A stretch of 8,434 nt of DNA from Desulfobacteraceae bacterium (GCA_024636355.1 JAGXHH010000144.1:1-8434), one strand, 5' to 3'; numbered from the stretch's first letter, positions 1 through 6,040 are shown. The notes: generated by a model not told the origin, from the sequence alone. Program-made: numbers and translations.

Positions 1-1
1 C

Positions 2-57
2 TGGCTCCTATCTTCCGGCTCCTATCTTCTGGCTCCTGGATTCTGGCTTCTGGATTC
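2..57. repeat. Tandem repeat, four 14-bp units
   Basis: Four head-to-tail units lie in perfect 14-bp phase at 2-15, 16-29, 30-43 and 44-57. The units read TGGCTCCTATCTTC, CGGCTCCTATCTTC, TGGCTCCTGGATTC and TGGCTTCTGGATTC, so each differs from its neighbour by only one to three bases. The array touches the window edge and may continue upstream. It lies just beyond the 3' end of the LysM gene and shows no open frame of its own. One strand is strongly pyrimidine-biased. Non-coding short tandem repeats of this look occur between genes in Desulfobacterales as far as I recall; no function is visible here. Confidence 0.8.
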
Positions 58-74
58 TGCCCTCCCCCCCCTTT

Positions 75-683
75 TCACTTGATTCTGATTCGGTCGCCCG
101 GTTGAATCACTGAATTCGAATGCATTCCGTTCAGTTCAAGCAGGTCCTTGATGGCCATTCCATGTTTTCTGGCGATGCTGTAAGGTGAATCCCCTTTTTT
201 CACTTCATAATGCTGCCGGGCTGCGGTTTGCGGCTGGGCTTGCGCTTTTGAAACCGGTTCTGCTGCCCGGGCTGCCGGACGGTTCTGAACCGTCTTCTGC
301 ATTTCTTCCAACCGTTTGTCGATTGTTTCGAGGCGGGCGAGCACCTGTTCGATCCGCTCGCTGTTTTCAATGGAGCGGCCAGCGAAGTCTCCTGATTCCG
401 GAGCCCGGTTCAGCCGGTTCTCGATCTCGGTCAAGCGCCGGTCCATGATATCAAGGCGAACCGCCGCAGTCCCCGTGGTTTCGGAAGCCGTGGTTGAGCC
501 CATCGCAGGTATTTCCGTCTCGCCTTTCGGCCAAAACGCGAGGGCCAGGATAACCAGGAGCAAAATGCCGGCCCCGGCCAGGTAAAGCATCTCCTTCCGA
601 TTCAACCCGTCTCGTCCGTTCCGAATAAGAAGGCTCTGGGGGACGTCGTCTTCTTCATAATCTTCGTGGGTGGTGTTTTCCAT
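75..683 (-). CDS. Membrane-anchored LysM-domain protein with coiled-coil stalk
   Basis: The 202-residue product has four parts. An acidic N-terminal tail (about residues 1-17) and a short basic segment are followed by one hydrophobic helix (about 32-51) with no signal-peptidase motif, so it is probably a signal anchor with the tail in the cytoplasm. Residues about 76-133 carry heptad-like Leu/Ile spacing and charged residues, predicting a coiled coil. An Ala/Gln/Pro-rich linker (about 136-156) leads to a C-terminal LysM domain (158-201) with the typical HYEVKKGDSPYSIARKHG opening and a PGDRIRIK ending. LysM domains bind N-acetylglucosamine-containing glycans such as peptidoglycan, so the protein probably tethers the inner membrane to the wall. 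No catalytic domain is present. The ATG at 683 has GGGAG about 10 bases upstream on the minus strand. It is transcribed away from the plus-strand genes. The LysM call is firm; the cellular role is inferred. Confidence 0.88.
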   Translation of the reverse strand: MENTTHEDYEEDDVPQSLLIRNGRDGLNRKEMLYLAGAGILLLVILALAFWPKGETEIPAMGSTTASETTGTAAVRLDIMDRRLTEIENRLNRAPESGDFAGRSIENSERIEQVLARLETIDKRLEEMQKTVQNRPAARAAEPVSKAQAQPQTAARQHYEVKKGDSPYSIARKHGMAIKDLLELNGMHSNSVIQPGDRIRIK

Positions 684-710
684 TCTGCATTAACTCCCTT
701 CGTTGAAAAA

Positions 711-741
711 TTTATAGCGGTCATTTTACATCAACGCTCAA
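711..741 (-). promoter_or_regulatory. Possible sigma-70 promoter for the LysM gene
   Basis: Read on the minus strand, TATAAA (716-711) resembles a -10 box. It lies 19 bp from TTGAGC (741-736), a possible -35 box, about 28 bases before the ATG at 683. The spacing is longer than the ideal 17 bp, and an alternative TTGATG (734-729) is only 12 bp away. The position is sensible for the divergent spacer, but the match is weak. Confidence 0.3.
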
Positions 742-768
742 AGGCGTCATTTTCATGGTACTTGGAAC

Positions 769-841
769 CAGGGCGGACACGCAGGTCCGCCCCTACAATG
801 CGACTGCTCATCCGTAGGGGCGAACCTGCGTGTCCGCCCTG
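769..841. repeat. 28-bp inverted repeat of the GTAGGGGCGA type
   Basis: The arms 769-796 and 814-841 are reverse complements over 28 bp with one mismatch (C at 787 against A at 823), separated by a 17-base loop. The arms begin with CAGGGCGGACACGCAGG and end in CCCCTAC. It sits between two divergently transcribed genes, so it cannot be an ordinary terminator for either, and no T-tract follows on either strand. Similar GTAGGGGCGA...CGCCC palindromes are scattered between genes in many unrelated bacteria, as established knowledge from memory. It is best read as a dispersed palindromic repeat, possibly a mobilised hairpin element; mobility is not shown here. Confidence 0.85.
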
Positions 842-1002
842 CTGTTGGCTGAATAGTTACCCTCATTCTTCGTAGATAATGCTGCCGCAGGTTTCCGGTT
901 TGTGTATCCGCCGGATCCCGTAACCGGATCGACCGGCCGTCCGCAGCTTTAAAACAGCTGATATTTCGATGCATTGATTGCCGGAGATTTGCAATTGGCC
1001 GC

Positions 1003-1031
1003 TTGACCCGTTACCTATTTTAAATTAAGGT
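1003..1031 (+). promoter_or_regulatory. Possible promoter for the small protein and aminopeptidase pair
   Basis: TTGACC (1003-1008) is a good -35 box. With a 17-bp gap it is followed by TAAGGT (1026-1031), which matches only half of a -10 box; TAGTAT at 1031-1036 is a better -10 sequence but the gap is then 22 bp. The spacer between is AT-rich. Transcription from here would give a leader of more than 100 bases before the first start codon, which would include the hairpins at 1041-1129. Confidence 0.35.
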
Positions 1032-1040
1032 AGTATGCTT

Positions 1041-1129
1041 CCGGATGCGCCCCCGTCAATCGAGGGGCGTTGCGTTTTCGGGGGCTTCAGGTGAAAATCC
1101 CGACGGGAGAATCAAGACCGGGACAACTC
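1041..1129 (+). promoter_or_regulatory. Candidate structured 5' leader with competing hairpins
   Basis: Two mutually exclusive stems can be drawn. CGCCCC (1048-1053) can pair with GGGGCG (1064-1069). Alternatively GCCCCCG (1049-1055) can pair perfectly with CGGGGGC (1079-1085). Downstream, AGGTGAAAATCC (1089-1100) resembles the conserved GGTGAAAATCC core of cobalamin riboswitches, and a small TCCC-GAC-GGGA hairpin follows (1098-1107). The rest of the cobalamin consensus, such as a clear GGGAA before the core and CCCGCNACTGT after it, is absent or degenerate, and the downstream genes are not B12-related. I therefore call only a possible structured leader, not a named riboswitch. Confidence 0.28.
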
Positions 1130-1153
1130 GTATATGTTTAACATTTTCGGTGA

Positions 1154-1414
1154 ATGGAGCAAATGAAAAAATACGCCCACAACTTTGTCGAAGACTATGA
1201 CGGGTTCGTCGGTTTCGGCTGGGACCGCAAAACCGATGAACAAACCGTAATCTGCTACCTCCAGATGTTTTCAGATGACGAACTGCTCAAGACATTGACC
1301 CAGCGCATGTCGGATGCCGAACTCGAAGAATTGCACAACCTGATCAATCGGCTTCTGATCACTCACTTAAATGATTCCGAATACCATCGGCTGTTTCTCA
1401 AGGAGGACCATTGA
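1154..1414 (+). CDS. Small conserved-looking acidic protein of unknown function
   Basis: The product has 86 residues, or 83 if translation starts at the in-frame ATG at 1163, which puts MKKY at the N terminus. GGAG at 1156-1159 lies only 3 bases before 1163, and the start at 1154 has no clear ribosome site, so the start is undecided. The protein is soluble, acidic and probably mostly helical, with no signal peptide or membrane segment. A Tyr/Gly/Phe-rich segment near the N terminus (DYDGFVGFGWDRKTDEQT) precedes helices rich in Glu, Leu and Asp. I recall similar proteins annotated only as 'cytoplasmic protein' in Desulfobacterota. Its stop overlaps the start of the aminopeptidase gene, and its last codons hold that gene's ribosome site, so the two are probably translationally coupled. 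No function can be assigned. Confidence 0.8.
   Translation: MEQMKKYAHNFVEDYDGFVGFGWDRKTDEQTVICYLQMFSDDELLKTLTQRMSDAELEELHNLINRLLITHLNDSEYHRLFLKEDH
1400..1406 (+). promoter_or_regulatory. Strong ribosome binding site AAGGAGG
   Basis: A perfect AAGGAGG lies in the last codons of the small gene, 4 bases before TTG 1411. It supports the overlapping TTG start of the aminopeptidase and coupling between the two genes. Confidence 0.7.
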
Positions 1415-2667
1415 ATTCATCAATGCAGACCCCCGAAAACGGCGAGCGGTACCGGAAAGTTCCCCGGATGCTCGATTCCATCCAACTCGACCGGTACGCC
1501 GATGTGCTCCTGTGGGGGCTTACAACCGCCCGGCGGGGCCGGATGAACAAGAGCGACACGGTCCTGATTCGCTATGACCTGCAGGCGTTGGAACTGGCTG
1601 AAAAACTCCATGAAAAACTGCTGCAGATCGGACGCAACCCGATCCACCGGCTGCTGCTGACCACCGGGATGGAAAAACGGTTCTATGAAGTTGCCAATAA
1701 CCGGCAACTGGCGTTTATCCCGCCGGGCGAAGAGGAACTCTACCGCCAAATCAACGGAAGCATCGTACTGCTGGCGCCGGAATCGATTACCCACCTGTCC
1801 CATATTGAACCCGGCACCATTGCCCGGTCGCTCAAATCCCGGAAGTTCCTTCGCGACATCCTGGACCGGCGCGAAGAAGAGGGTCAGTTTTCCTCGACAC
1901 TGGCCATGTATCCCACCGAGGCGCTTGCCCGGCATGCCGGGATGTCCCCGTCGGAATATACCGAACAGATCGTCCGGGCCTGCTTCCTGGACCACGATGA
2001 TCCGGTAACCGAATGGGAGACGGTGTTCAAAAAGGCCCAGGAGATTAAAAAACGCCTGAACAGCTTGGAGGTGAAGAAGTTCCATATCGAATCCGATAAC
2101 GTCGACCTGGAGATCACACCGGGCAAACAGCGGCGATGGATCGGCATCTCCGGACACAATATTCCCAGTTTCGAACTCTTCCTTTCCCCGGACTGGCGCG
2201 GAACCAGCGGCGTTTTTTATGCCGATCAGCCGACGTACCGAAGCGGTAACCTTGTCAAAGGCATCCGTGTGGAATTCATGAAGGGCAAAGCCGTAAAGGC
2301 CACAGCGGAAACCGGGGAGGATTTTCTGAACAAGCAGCTGGAGATGGATGCCGGGGCCAACAAGATCGGCGAGTTCTCCCTGACGGATAAAACCTTTTCC
2401 AAAATCGACCGGTTCATGGCCAACACCCTGTTCGACGAAAACTTCGGGGGGCGTAACGGCAACTGCCATATAGCCTTCGGATCATCGTATTCAGATACCT
2501 ATACGGGAAACCCGGCCGAATTAACCAAGACAACAAAAAGTCAGCTCGGTTTCAATGATTCCGCGCTCCATTGGGATATCGTCAATACGGAAAACAAACG
2601 GGTGACCGCTTACCTGACCGATGGCGGCAAAACCGTAATTTATGAAGACGGGCAATTCCAAATCTGA
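1411..2667 (+). CDS. M29-type metallo-aminopeptidase
   Basis: The 418-residue product matches the M29 (thermophilic aminopeptidase AmpS/AmpT) family in length and in its C-terminal catalytic signature. Candidate metal and active-site residues follow the spacing known for Thermus aminopeptidase T: E255 (in NIPSFELF), E321 (in IGEFSL, 66 residues later as expected), H353 (in NCHIAFG), Y360 and the H387-x-D389 pair (in SALHWD). The family removes N-terminal amino acids from peptides with a two-metal site, in the cytoplasm. There is no signal peptide, in keeping with intracellular peptide turnover. The chosen start is TTG at 1411, with AAGGAGG at 1400-1406 four bases upstream; an ATG at 1423 is the alternative but sits 16 bases from that site. 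The gene overlaps the preceding small gene by 4 bases (TTGA). The family call is firm; the substrate is unknown. Confidence 0.9.
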   Translation: MNSSMQTPENGERYRKVPRMLDSIQLDRYADVLLWGLTTARRGRMNKSDTVLIRYDLQALELAEKLHEKLLQIGRNPIHRLLLTTGMEKRFYEVANNRQLAFIPPGEEELYRQINGSIVLLAPESITHLSHIEPGTIARSLKSRKFLRDILDRREEEGQFSSTLAMYPTEALARHAGMSPSEYTEQIVRACFLDHDDPVTEWETVFKKAQEIKKRLNSLEVKKFHIESDNVDLEITPGKQRRWIGISGHNIPSFELFLSPDWRGTSGVFYADQPTYRSGNLVKGIRVEFMKGKAVKATAETGEDFLNKQLEMDAGANKIGEFSLTDKTFSKIDRFMANTLFDENFGGRNGNCHIAFGSSYSDTYTGNPAELTKTTKSQLGFNDSALHWDIVNTENKRVTAYLTDGGKTVIYEDGQFQI

Positions 2668-2726
2668 TGGCGTCGTTAAAAGTCCCATCTACTGCGTCAA
2701 TTGCCGAATTGTGAATAGCTAACATT

Positions 2727-2758
2727 GAAAAGCACGGAAAAAACCACAGGGCGTGTTT
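2727..2758. repeat. 32-bp direct repeat, copy 1
   Basis: The block starting GAAAAGCACGGAAAAAACCA and ending GGGCGTGTTT recurs at 2882-2913 with only two base differences (C to T and G to A). Both copies run directly into an AT-rich stretch. The pair flanks the CCGTG hairpin, the second copy sharing its right arm. Confidence 0.85.
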
Positions 2759-2815
2759 CTATAACGCATTTAAAGCCGAAGGCCAAAATACTGCCCCTAC
2801 TTTTTTAGCCCTTCT

Positions 2816-2894
2816 TTCCGTGTCATTCCGTGTATTCCGTGGACAAAAAGCCCTTAAAAGCCATTGCCCACGGAACACACGGAAAAGCACGGAA
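2816..2894. repeat. Imperfect 27-bp hairpin of CCGTG units
   Basis: The left arm 2816-2842 has TTCCGTG at 2816, 2826 and 2835 (periods 10 and 9). The right arm 2868-2894 has the complement CACGGAA at 2869, 2878 and 2888 (periods 9 and 10). The spacing is exactly mirrored, so the arms pair at 23 of 27 positions around a 25-base loop; the inner 17 bp have one mismatch. The loop lacks open frames, and no T-tract follows. Confidence 0.85.
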
Positions 2895-2913
2895 AAAACC
2901 ATAGGGCGTATTT
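2882..2913. repeat. 32-bp direct repeat, copy 2
   Basis: This is the second copy of the block at 2727-2758, with 30 of 32 bases identical. Its first bases form part of the right arm of the CCGTG hairpin. It is followed by an AT-rich run and then the hairpin at 2927-2952 in front of manA. Confidence 0.85.
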
Positions 2914-2926
2914 ATATGGTTTAGTT

Positions 2927-2952
2927 GAGGGCAATGGCCGCGCTTTGCCCTC
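2927..2952 (+). repeat. 8-bp GC-rich hairpin before manA
   Basis: GAGGGCAA (2927-2934) pairs perfectly with TTGCCCTC (2945-2952) around a 10-base loop. The 3' arm runs into GCCCTCTGTGGTTAA (2947-2961), a 15-base string that recurs exactly upstream of queC (6234-6248). No T-run follows, so it is not a standard terminator. It ends about 31 bases before the manA start and may only be a repeat remnant. Confidence 0.6.
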
Positions 2953-2983
2953 TGTGGTTAACATCATAGCAGGATTATAGCCG

Positions 2984-4186
2984 ATGGTGACGGACAAACC
3001 CGTTCGACTTGAAAATCAGATCATGGATTATGCCTGGGGATCGAAAACAGCGATCCAGAAACTGCTGGGAAAATCGCCGGATCACCAGACCCCCTGGGCG
3101 GAACTGTGGATGGGGGCGCATCCGAAAGCGCCGTCGCGGATCCGTTCTAACGGAGAGTCGATCGCATTGGACCGGGTGATCCGGAACAATCCGGAAAACA
3201 TTCTCGGGCAACCGGCGGCCCGGCGGTTTGAAAGCACCCTCCCCTATTTGTTTAAAGTACTGGCAGCCGAGCAGCCGTTGTCGATCCAGGCCCATCCCGA
3301 CAGGGCCGAAGCGGTCGAAGGGTTTGCCCGGGAAAATCGACTCAATATTCCCATGGACGCACCGGAGCGCAGTTACAAAGACCCGTGGCCAAAACCGGAA
3401 TGCATCTGTGCCCTGGAACCGTTTATCGCCTTGAACGGTTTCCGGCCGGCTGAAGAAACGGTCGGTCTGCTTCAACGGTTCTGCCCAGTCGCTCTCCGGG
3501 CCGAAATCGATGCCCTTGCCGATTCCCCGGATGCCGCCGGAATCAAAACCTTCTTTGAAATTCTGCTCACGCTCCCCGATAACCGTCGGGAAGAGATTAT
3601 CCGGGAGGCCGCCGGAAACGCCGACCGGAATGAATCCGAGGAAAGTTTCTGGCTCAAGCGCCTCCACGCGCATTACCCCGGCGATATCGGCATCCTGTCC
3701 CCGCTGTTTCTGCACCTGATCCGACTGGAACCCGGCCAGGCCATGTTTCTTCCGCCCGGCCGGATGCATGCGTACCTGTATGGTGTTGGGATTGAACTGA
3801 TGGCCAACTCGGACAATGTTCTTCGGGGCGGTTTGACAAAGAAGCACATGGATGTGGCAGAACTGATGCGGGTCCTGCGGTTCGACCCTTCACCGGTCGA
3901 AATTCTTGCCCCCGAACCGGTCGGCTCTTGTGAAAAGCGCTACCTCCTCGATGTGGACGAGTTTTCACTTTCGGTGATTACCCCGCACCAGGGTCTCGCC
4001 TATGATGGTCCTGAAACCCACAGTGCGGAAATTCTGCTCTGTCTTGAAGGCGACGCCAACCTGCTGACGGATAACATGCCCGCTTTTTCGATGAGCAAGG
4101 GGAATGCGGTTCTGATCCCCGCTGCAGCCGGGGCCTACCGGATCGAGGGAAACGCGATGCTATACAAGGCGGCTGTGCCGGTGTGA
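2984..4186 (+). CDS. manA: Mannose-6-phosphate isomerase, type I (ManA)
   Basis: The 400-residue product has the length and motif order of zinc-dependent type I phosphomannose isomerases, which interconvert fructose-6-phosphate and mannose-6-phosphate in the cytoplasm. Visible landmarks are YAWGS (16-20), AELWMGAHPKAPS (39-51), PLSIQAHPD (98-106), KPE (137-139), PPGRMHAYLYGVG (257-269), ANSDNVLRGGLT (274-285) and a C-terminal cupin-like LCLEGDA segment. The four zinc ligands of the E. coli enzyme correspond to Q102, H104, E139 and H262, all present. One oddity is that the usual NHKPE segment reads WPKPE. AGGA at 2971-2974 lies 9 bases before the ATG. The gene runs directly into queE. It would feed GDP-mannose and surface polysaccharide synthesis, or mannose use; which one cannot be told here. 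Confidence 0.95.
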   Translation: MVTDKPVRLENQIMDYAWGSKTAIQKLLGKSPDHQTPWAELWMGAHPKAPSRIRSNGESIALDRVIRNNPENILGQPAARRFESTLPYLFKVLAAEQPLSIQAHPDRAEAVEGFARENRLNIPMDAPERSYKDPWPKPECICALEPFIALNGFRPAEETVGLLQRFCPVALRAEIDALADSPDAAGIKTFFEILLTLPDNRREEIIREAAGNADRNESEESFWLKRLHAHYPGDIGILSPLFLHLIRLEPGQAMFLPPGRMHAYLYGVGIELMANSDNVLRGGLTKKHMDVAELMRVLRFDPSPVEILAPEPVGSCEKRYLLDVDEFSLSVITPHQGLAYDGPETHSAEILLCLEGDANLLTDNMPAFSMSKGNAVLIPAAAGAYRIEGNAMLYKAAVPV

Positions 4187-4188
4187 CT

Positions 4189-4833
4189 ATGACGTTGAAC
4201 GTGAATGAAATTTTTTTCAGCATCCAGGGAGAGTCGACCTATGCCGGCCGCCCCTGTGTATTTGTGCGACTGACCGGCTGCAACCTGCGCTGCGGTTACT
4301 GCGACACCCGTTATGCCTATGATGAGGGTGAGCGACTATCCATCGACGCAATCATAGAGGCGGTCTCCGCACACGGTGTCCCGCTGGTCGAAATTACCGG
4401 CGGCGAACCGCTGCTGCAGCCGGAAACGCCGGAGTTGATTGATCGCCTGCTTGCCGACGGATTTGAGGTGCTGATGGAAACCAACGGCAGCTTCGATATC
4501 GGCCGTGTCAATGCGGCGTGCGTTAAAATTGTCGACATCAAATGCCCGGCCAGCGGTGAGAGCCATACGACCGATCTGACGAACCTGGATCGGCTCGGAA
4601 GTCGCGATGAGATCAAATTCGTGCTCTCCGGCCGTAACGACTACGAGTATGCGCGGGACCTGATCCGCGAACATGAAACGGCGCTTGCCGGCCATCCCGT
4701 TCTTATGTCGACAGTGGCCGGTGTGCTTTCCCCCGCGCAGCTTGCGCAATGGATCCTCGAAGACCGGCTCGATGTCCGGCTGCAATTGCAGCTGCATAAA
4801 TTTATCTGGCCGGAAACGATGCGGGGCGTTTAG
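4189..4833 (+). CDS. queE: 7-carboxy-7-deazaguanine synthase (QueE), radical SAM
   Basis: QueE converts 6-carboxy-5,6,7,8-tetrahydropterin to 7-carboxy-7-deazaguanine, using S-adenosylmethionine, a 4Fe-4S cluster and magnesium, on the way to preQ0 and queuosine. The 214-residue product begins MTLNVNEIFFSIQGES, the family's usual opening. It carries the cluster motif CNLRCGYC (C-x3-C-x2-C), ITGGEP for SAM binding, METNG, and the characteristic ending LQLQLHKFIWP. Length is normal for the compact bacterial form. The start is ATG 4189, two bases after the manA stop. A GTG at 4183 overlapping that stop would add two residues and cannot be excluded; neither has a strong ribosome site, so translation is probably coupled to manA. 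The next step, QueC, is encoded about 1.4 kb downstream. Confidence 0.95.
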   Translation: MTLNVNEIFFSIQGESTYAGRPCVFVRLTGCNLRCGYCDTRYAYDEGERLSIDAIIEAVSAHGVPLVEITGGEPLLQPETPELIDRLLADGFEVLMETNGSFDIGRVNAACVKIVDIKCPASGESHTTDLTNLDRLGSRDEIKFVLSGRNDYEYARDLIREHETALAGHPVLMSTVAGVLSPAQLAQWILEDRLDVRLQLQLHKFIWPETMRGV

Positions 4834-4849
4834 GCGGCCTGTTCGAAAT

Positions 4850-4868
4850 TTCTCATTTAAACTGAGAA
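4850..4868 (+). other. Small hairpin between queE and the protease gene
   Basis: TTCTCA (4850-4855) pairs with TGAGAA (4863-4868) around a 7-base AT-rich loop, 7 bases before the protease start codon. It lacks a T-tract and is short. It could hide the weak ribosome site of the protease gene, or be chance. Confidence 0.3.
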
Positions 4869-4875
4869 CTCGACA

Positions 4876-5967
4876 ATGCGGGTATTGACGATGCGGTCAT
4901 TATTGTTTTGGATGGGACTGTGCGCGTTGCTGCTCAGCGCGATAACGCCGGCGTTTGGTGATATTTACCAGTACAAGGATGCAGACGGCAACTGGTGCTT
5001 TACCGATACGCCGCCGGAGGATAAACGAGAGGATCAGATCGGTATTTTTAGCGAGATCGACACGCCGTCCGAGCCCAAAGATTTCGAAATTGAACTGTAC
5101 CGGAAATACGCCCCGGAAAACGACGTGGAAGCCGCAACTCTTGCAACGGTCACGGTGACTTCCGCCATCGGGAAAGGGTCCGGATTTTTTATCAGCAGCA
5201 ACGGACATCTGCTCACGAATCAGCATGTGCTCAGAGGGGATGCCGCCCAAGACGAGCGGACCGAGCAGGCGATGGATTCCTTTGCTGAAAATATCGAAAA
5301 CTCAGATCGATATTTACGGAAAGAGGCCGAAGCGATCGCTGCGGCCGGTGCGAACCTGGATCACTATAAAACCCGGATCGCCGGGATCAGTGACCGCAGC
5401 CAGCGCAGTTCCGCACAGGCGGTCTATGAATTGGAACAGGAGCGTTTTTCCACCTGGAAGGCGGACTTCGAAAATCGAAAGACCCGCTATGAGATGGGAA
5501 AGTCGGAATACGAAACCGAGAAACGCCAATATCATCTACGGAAGATGGCCGTTAACATCAGCCGCAACTACACCGTCATCCTGAAAGACGGCACCGTGCT
5601 CAGTGCCTGGCTCGTGCGCGAAAGCACAGGGCACGACCTGGCCCTGCTGAAGGTCGATGGCTGCAAAACCCCTTATTTAACCCCCGCATCGGATACCGTA
5701 AGACAGGGAAATTCCGTTTATGCCATCGGCAATCCGATCAGCCTGCACGACTCGGTCTGCCGGGGAATCCTTTCCGGATTTGAAGACGGGTTTATCAAAA
5801 CCGATGCCAAAATTTATCCTGGAAACAGCGGCGGTCCGCTGATCAACGAAGCCGGGGAGGTCCTGGGAATCAACACCTTCAAACAATTGACCCGCAATTT
5901 CGAAGGGCTCGGTTTTGCCATCCCGATTCACACGGCCCTGGAAGAATTTCGAAACGAACTTGATTGA
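4876..5967 (+). CDS. Exported trypsin-like serine protease with DUF4124-like N terminus and helical insertion
   Basis: The 363-residue product starts with a signal peptide (about 1-28, ending PAFG before DIYQ). Next comes a DUF4124-like segment (DIYQYKDADGNWCFTDTPP, 29-47). A DegP/trypsin-like S1 protease fold follows, with catalytic H117 (TNQHVL), D254 (HDLALL) and S318 (PGNSGGPL). No PDZ domain follows; the protein ends about 45 residues after the serine. It therefore probably cleaves proteins in the periplasm, possibly in envelope quality control. The odd part is residues about 122-231 between His and Asp: about 110 residues with no proline, rich in Glu, Lys, Arg, Ala and Tyr, probably helical or coiled-coil. 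His and Asp are 137 residues apart here, against about 30 in DegP. C263 and C295 could form a disulfide. ATG 4891 is an alternative start giving a more typical signal peptide. It lies 42 bp after queE, probably co-transcribed. Confidence 0.88.
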   Translation: MRVLTMRSLLFWMGLCALLLSAITPAFGDIYQYKDADGNWCFTDTPPEDKREDQIGIFSEIDTPSEPKDFEIELYRKYAPENDVEAATLATVTVTSAIGKGSGFFISSNGHLLTNQHVLRGDAAQDERTEQAMDSFAENIENSDRYLRKEAEAIAAAGANLDHYKTRIAGISDRSQRSSAQAVYELEQERFSTWKADFENRKTRYEMGKSEYETEKRQYHLRKMAVNISRNYTVILKDGTVLSAWLVRESTGHDLALLKVDGCKTPYLTPASDTVRQGNSVYAIGNPISLHDSVCRGILSGFEDGFIKTDAKIYPGNSGGPLINEAGEVLGINTFKQLTRNFEGLGFAIPIHTALEEFRNELD

Positions 5968-6040
5968 TAAGAATTCATGAGCGCTAAAAGCTTTTAACTA
6001 CAGACACAGCGCAGCTATTGGCCGCAACCAAACTATATAA

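Larger units (their letters stand above)
684..1153. other. Divergent intergenic region, 470 bp
   Basis: This spacer separates the minus-strand LysM gene from the plus-strand small-protein/aminopeptidase pair. It holds the possible minus-strand promoter near 711-741, the inverted repeat at 769-841, a possible plus-strand promoter near 1003-1031 and a hairpin-rich candidate leader at 1041-1129. Between about 842 and 1000 I see nothing I can name. A weak minus-strand open frame (753-974) runs straight through the inverted repeat and does not look protein-like. Confidence 0.7.
2668..2983. other. Repeat-rich intergenic region, 316 bp
   Basis: The spacer between the aminopeptidase and manA is occupied mainly by repeats: two copies of a 32-bp direct repeat (2727-2758 and 2882-2913), a long imperfect hairpin of CCGTG units (2816-2894), and a GC-rich hairpin close to manA (2927-2952). 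A further 10-bp inverted pair, GCCATTGCCC (2860-2869) and GGGCAATGGC (2929-2938), links the last two. I see no open frame of interest, no hairpin with a T-tract and no convincing promoter. Confidence 0.75.

Noticed and set aside
753..974. A 73-codon minus-strand open frame in the divergent spacer
   Set aside because: It reads through the 28-bp inverted repeat, has odd composition rich in Arg, Pro and Cys, and has no ribosome site or motif.
1089..1100. A true cobalamin riboswitch
   Set aside because: Only the GGTGAAAATCC core is convincing; the flanking consensus and a B12-related downstream gene are missing, so it is kept only as a weak leader candidate.
2191..2220. Apparent loss of the first metal-binding Glu of the M29 peptidase (S266 in DWRGTSGVF)
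   Set aside because: Aligning NIPSFELF with the family's NLPxGEVF places the ligand at E255, exactly 66 residues before E321 as in Thermus aminopeptidase T. The metal site looks complete.
1420..2469. A 349-codon open frame on the minus strand opposite the aminopeptidase
   Set aside because: It lies wholly antisense to a gene with a full set of M29 motifs, shows no recognisable motif and has the low-complexity look of a mirror frame in GC-rich coding DNA.
2816..2894. CRISPR-like array or rho-independent terminator
   Set aside because: The units are only 7 bp with 2-3 bp gaps, so there are no spacers, and no T-tract follows the hairpin.
2975..3847. A 290-codon minus-strand open frame opposite manA
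   Set aside because: It is fully antisense to a clear ManA gene, is rich in Arg, Gly, Pro and Phe without domain motifs, and lacks any plausible promoter or neighbour.
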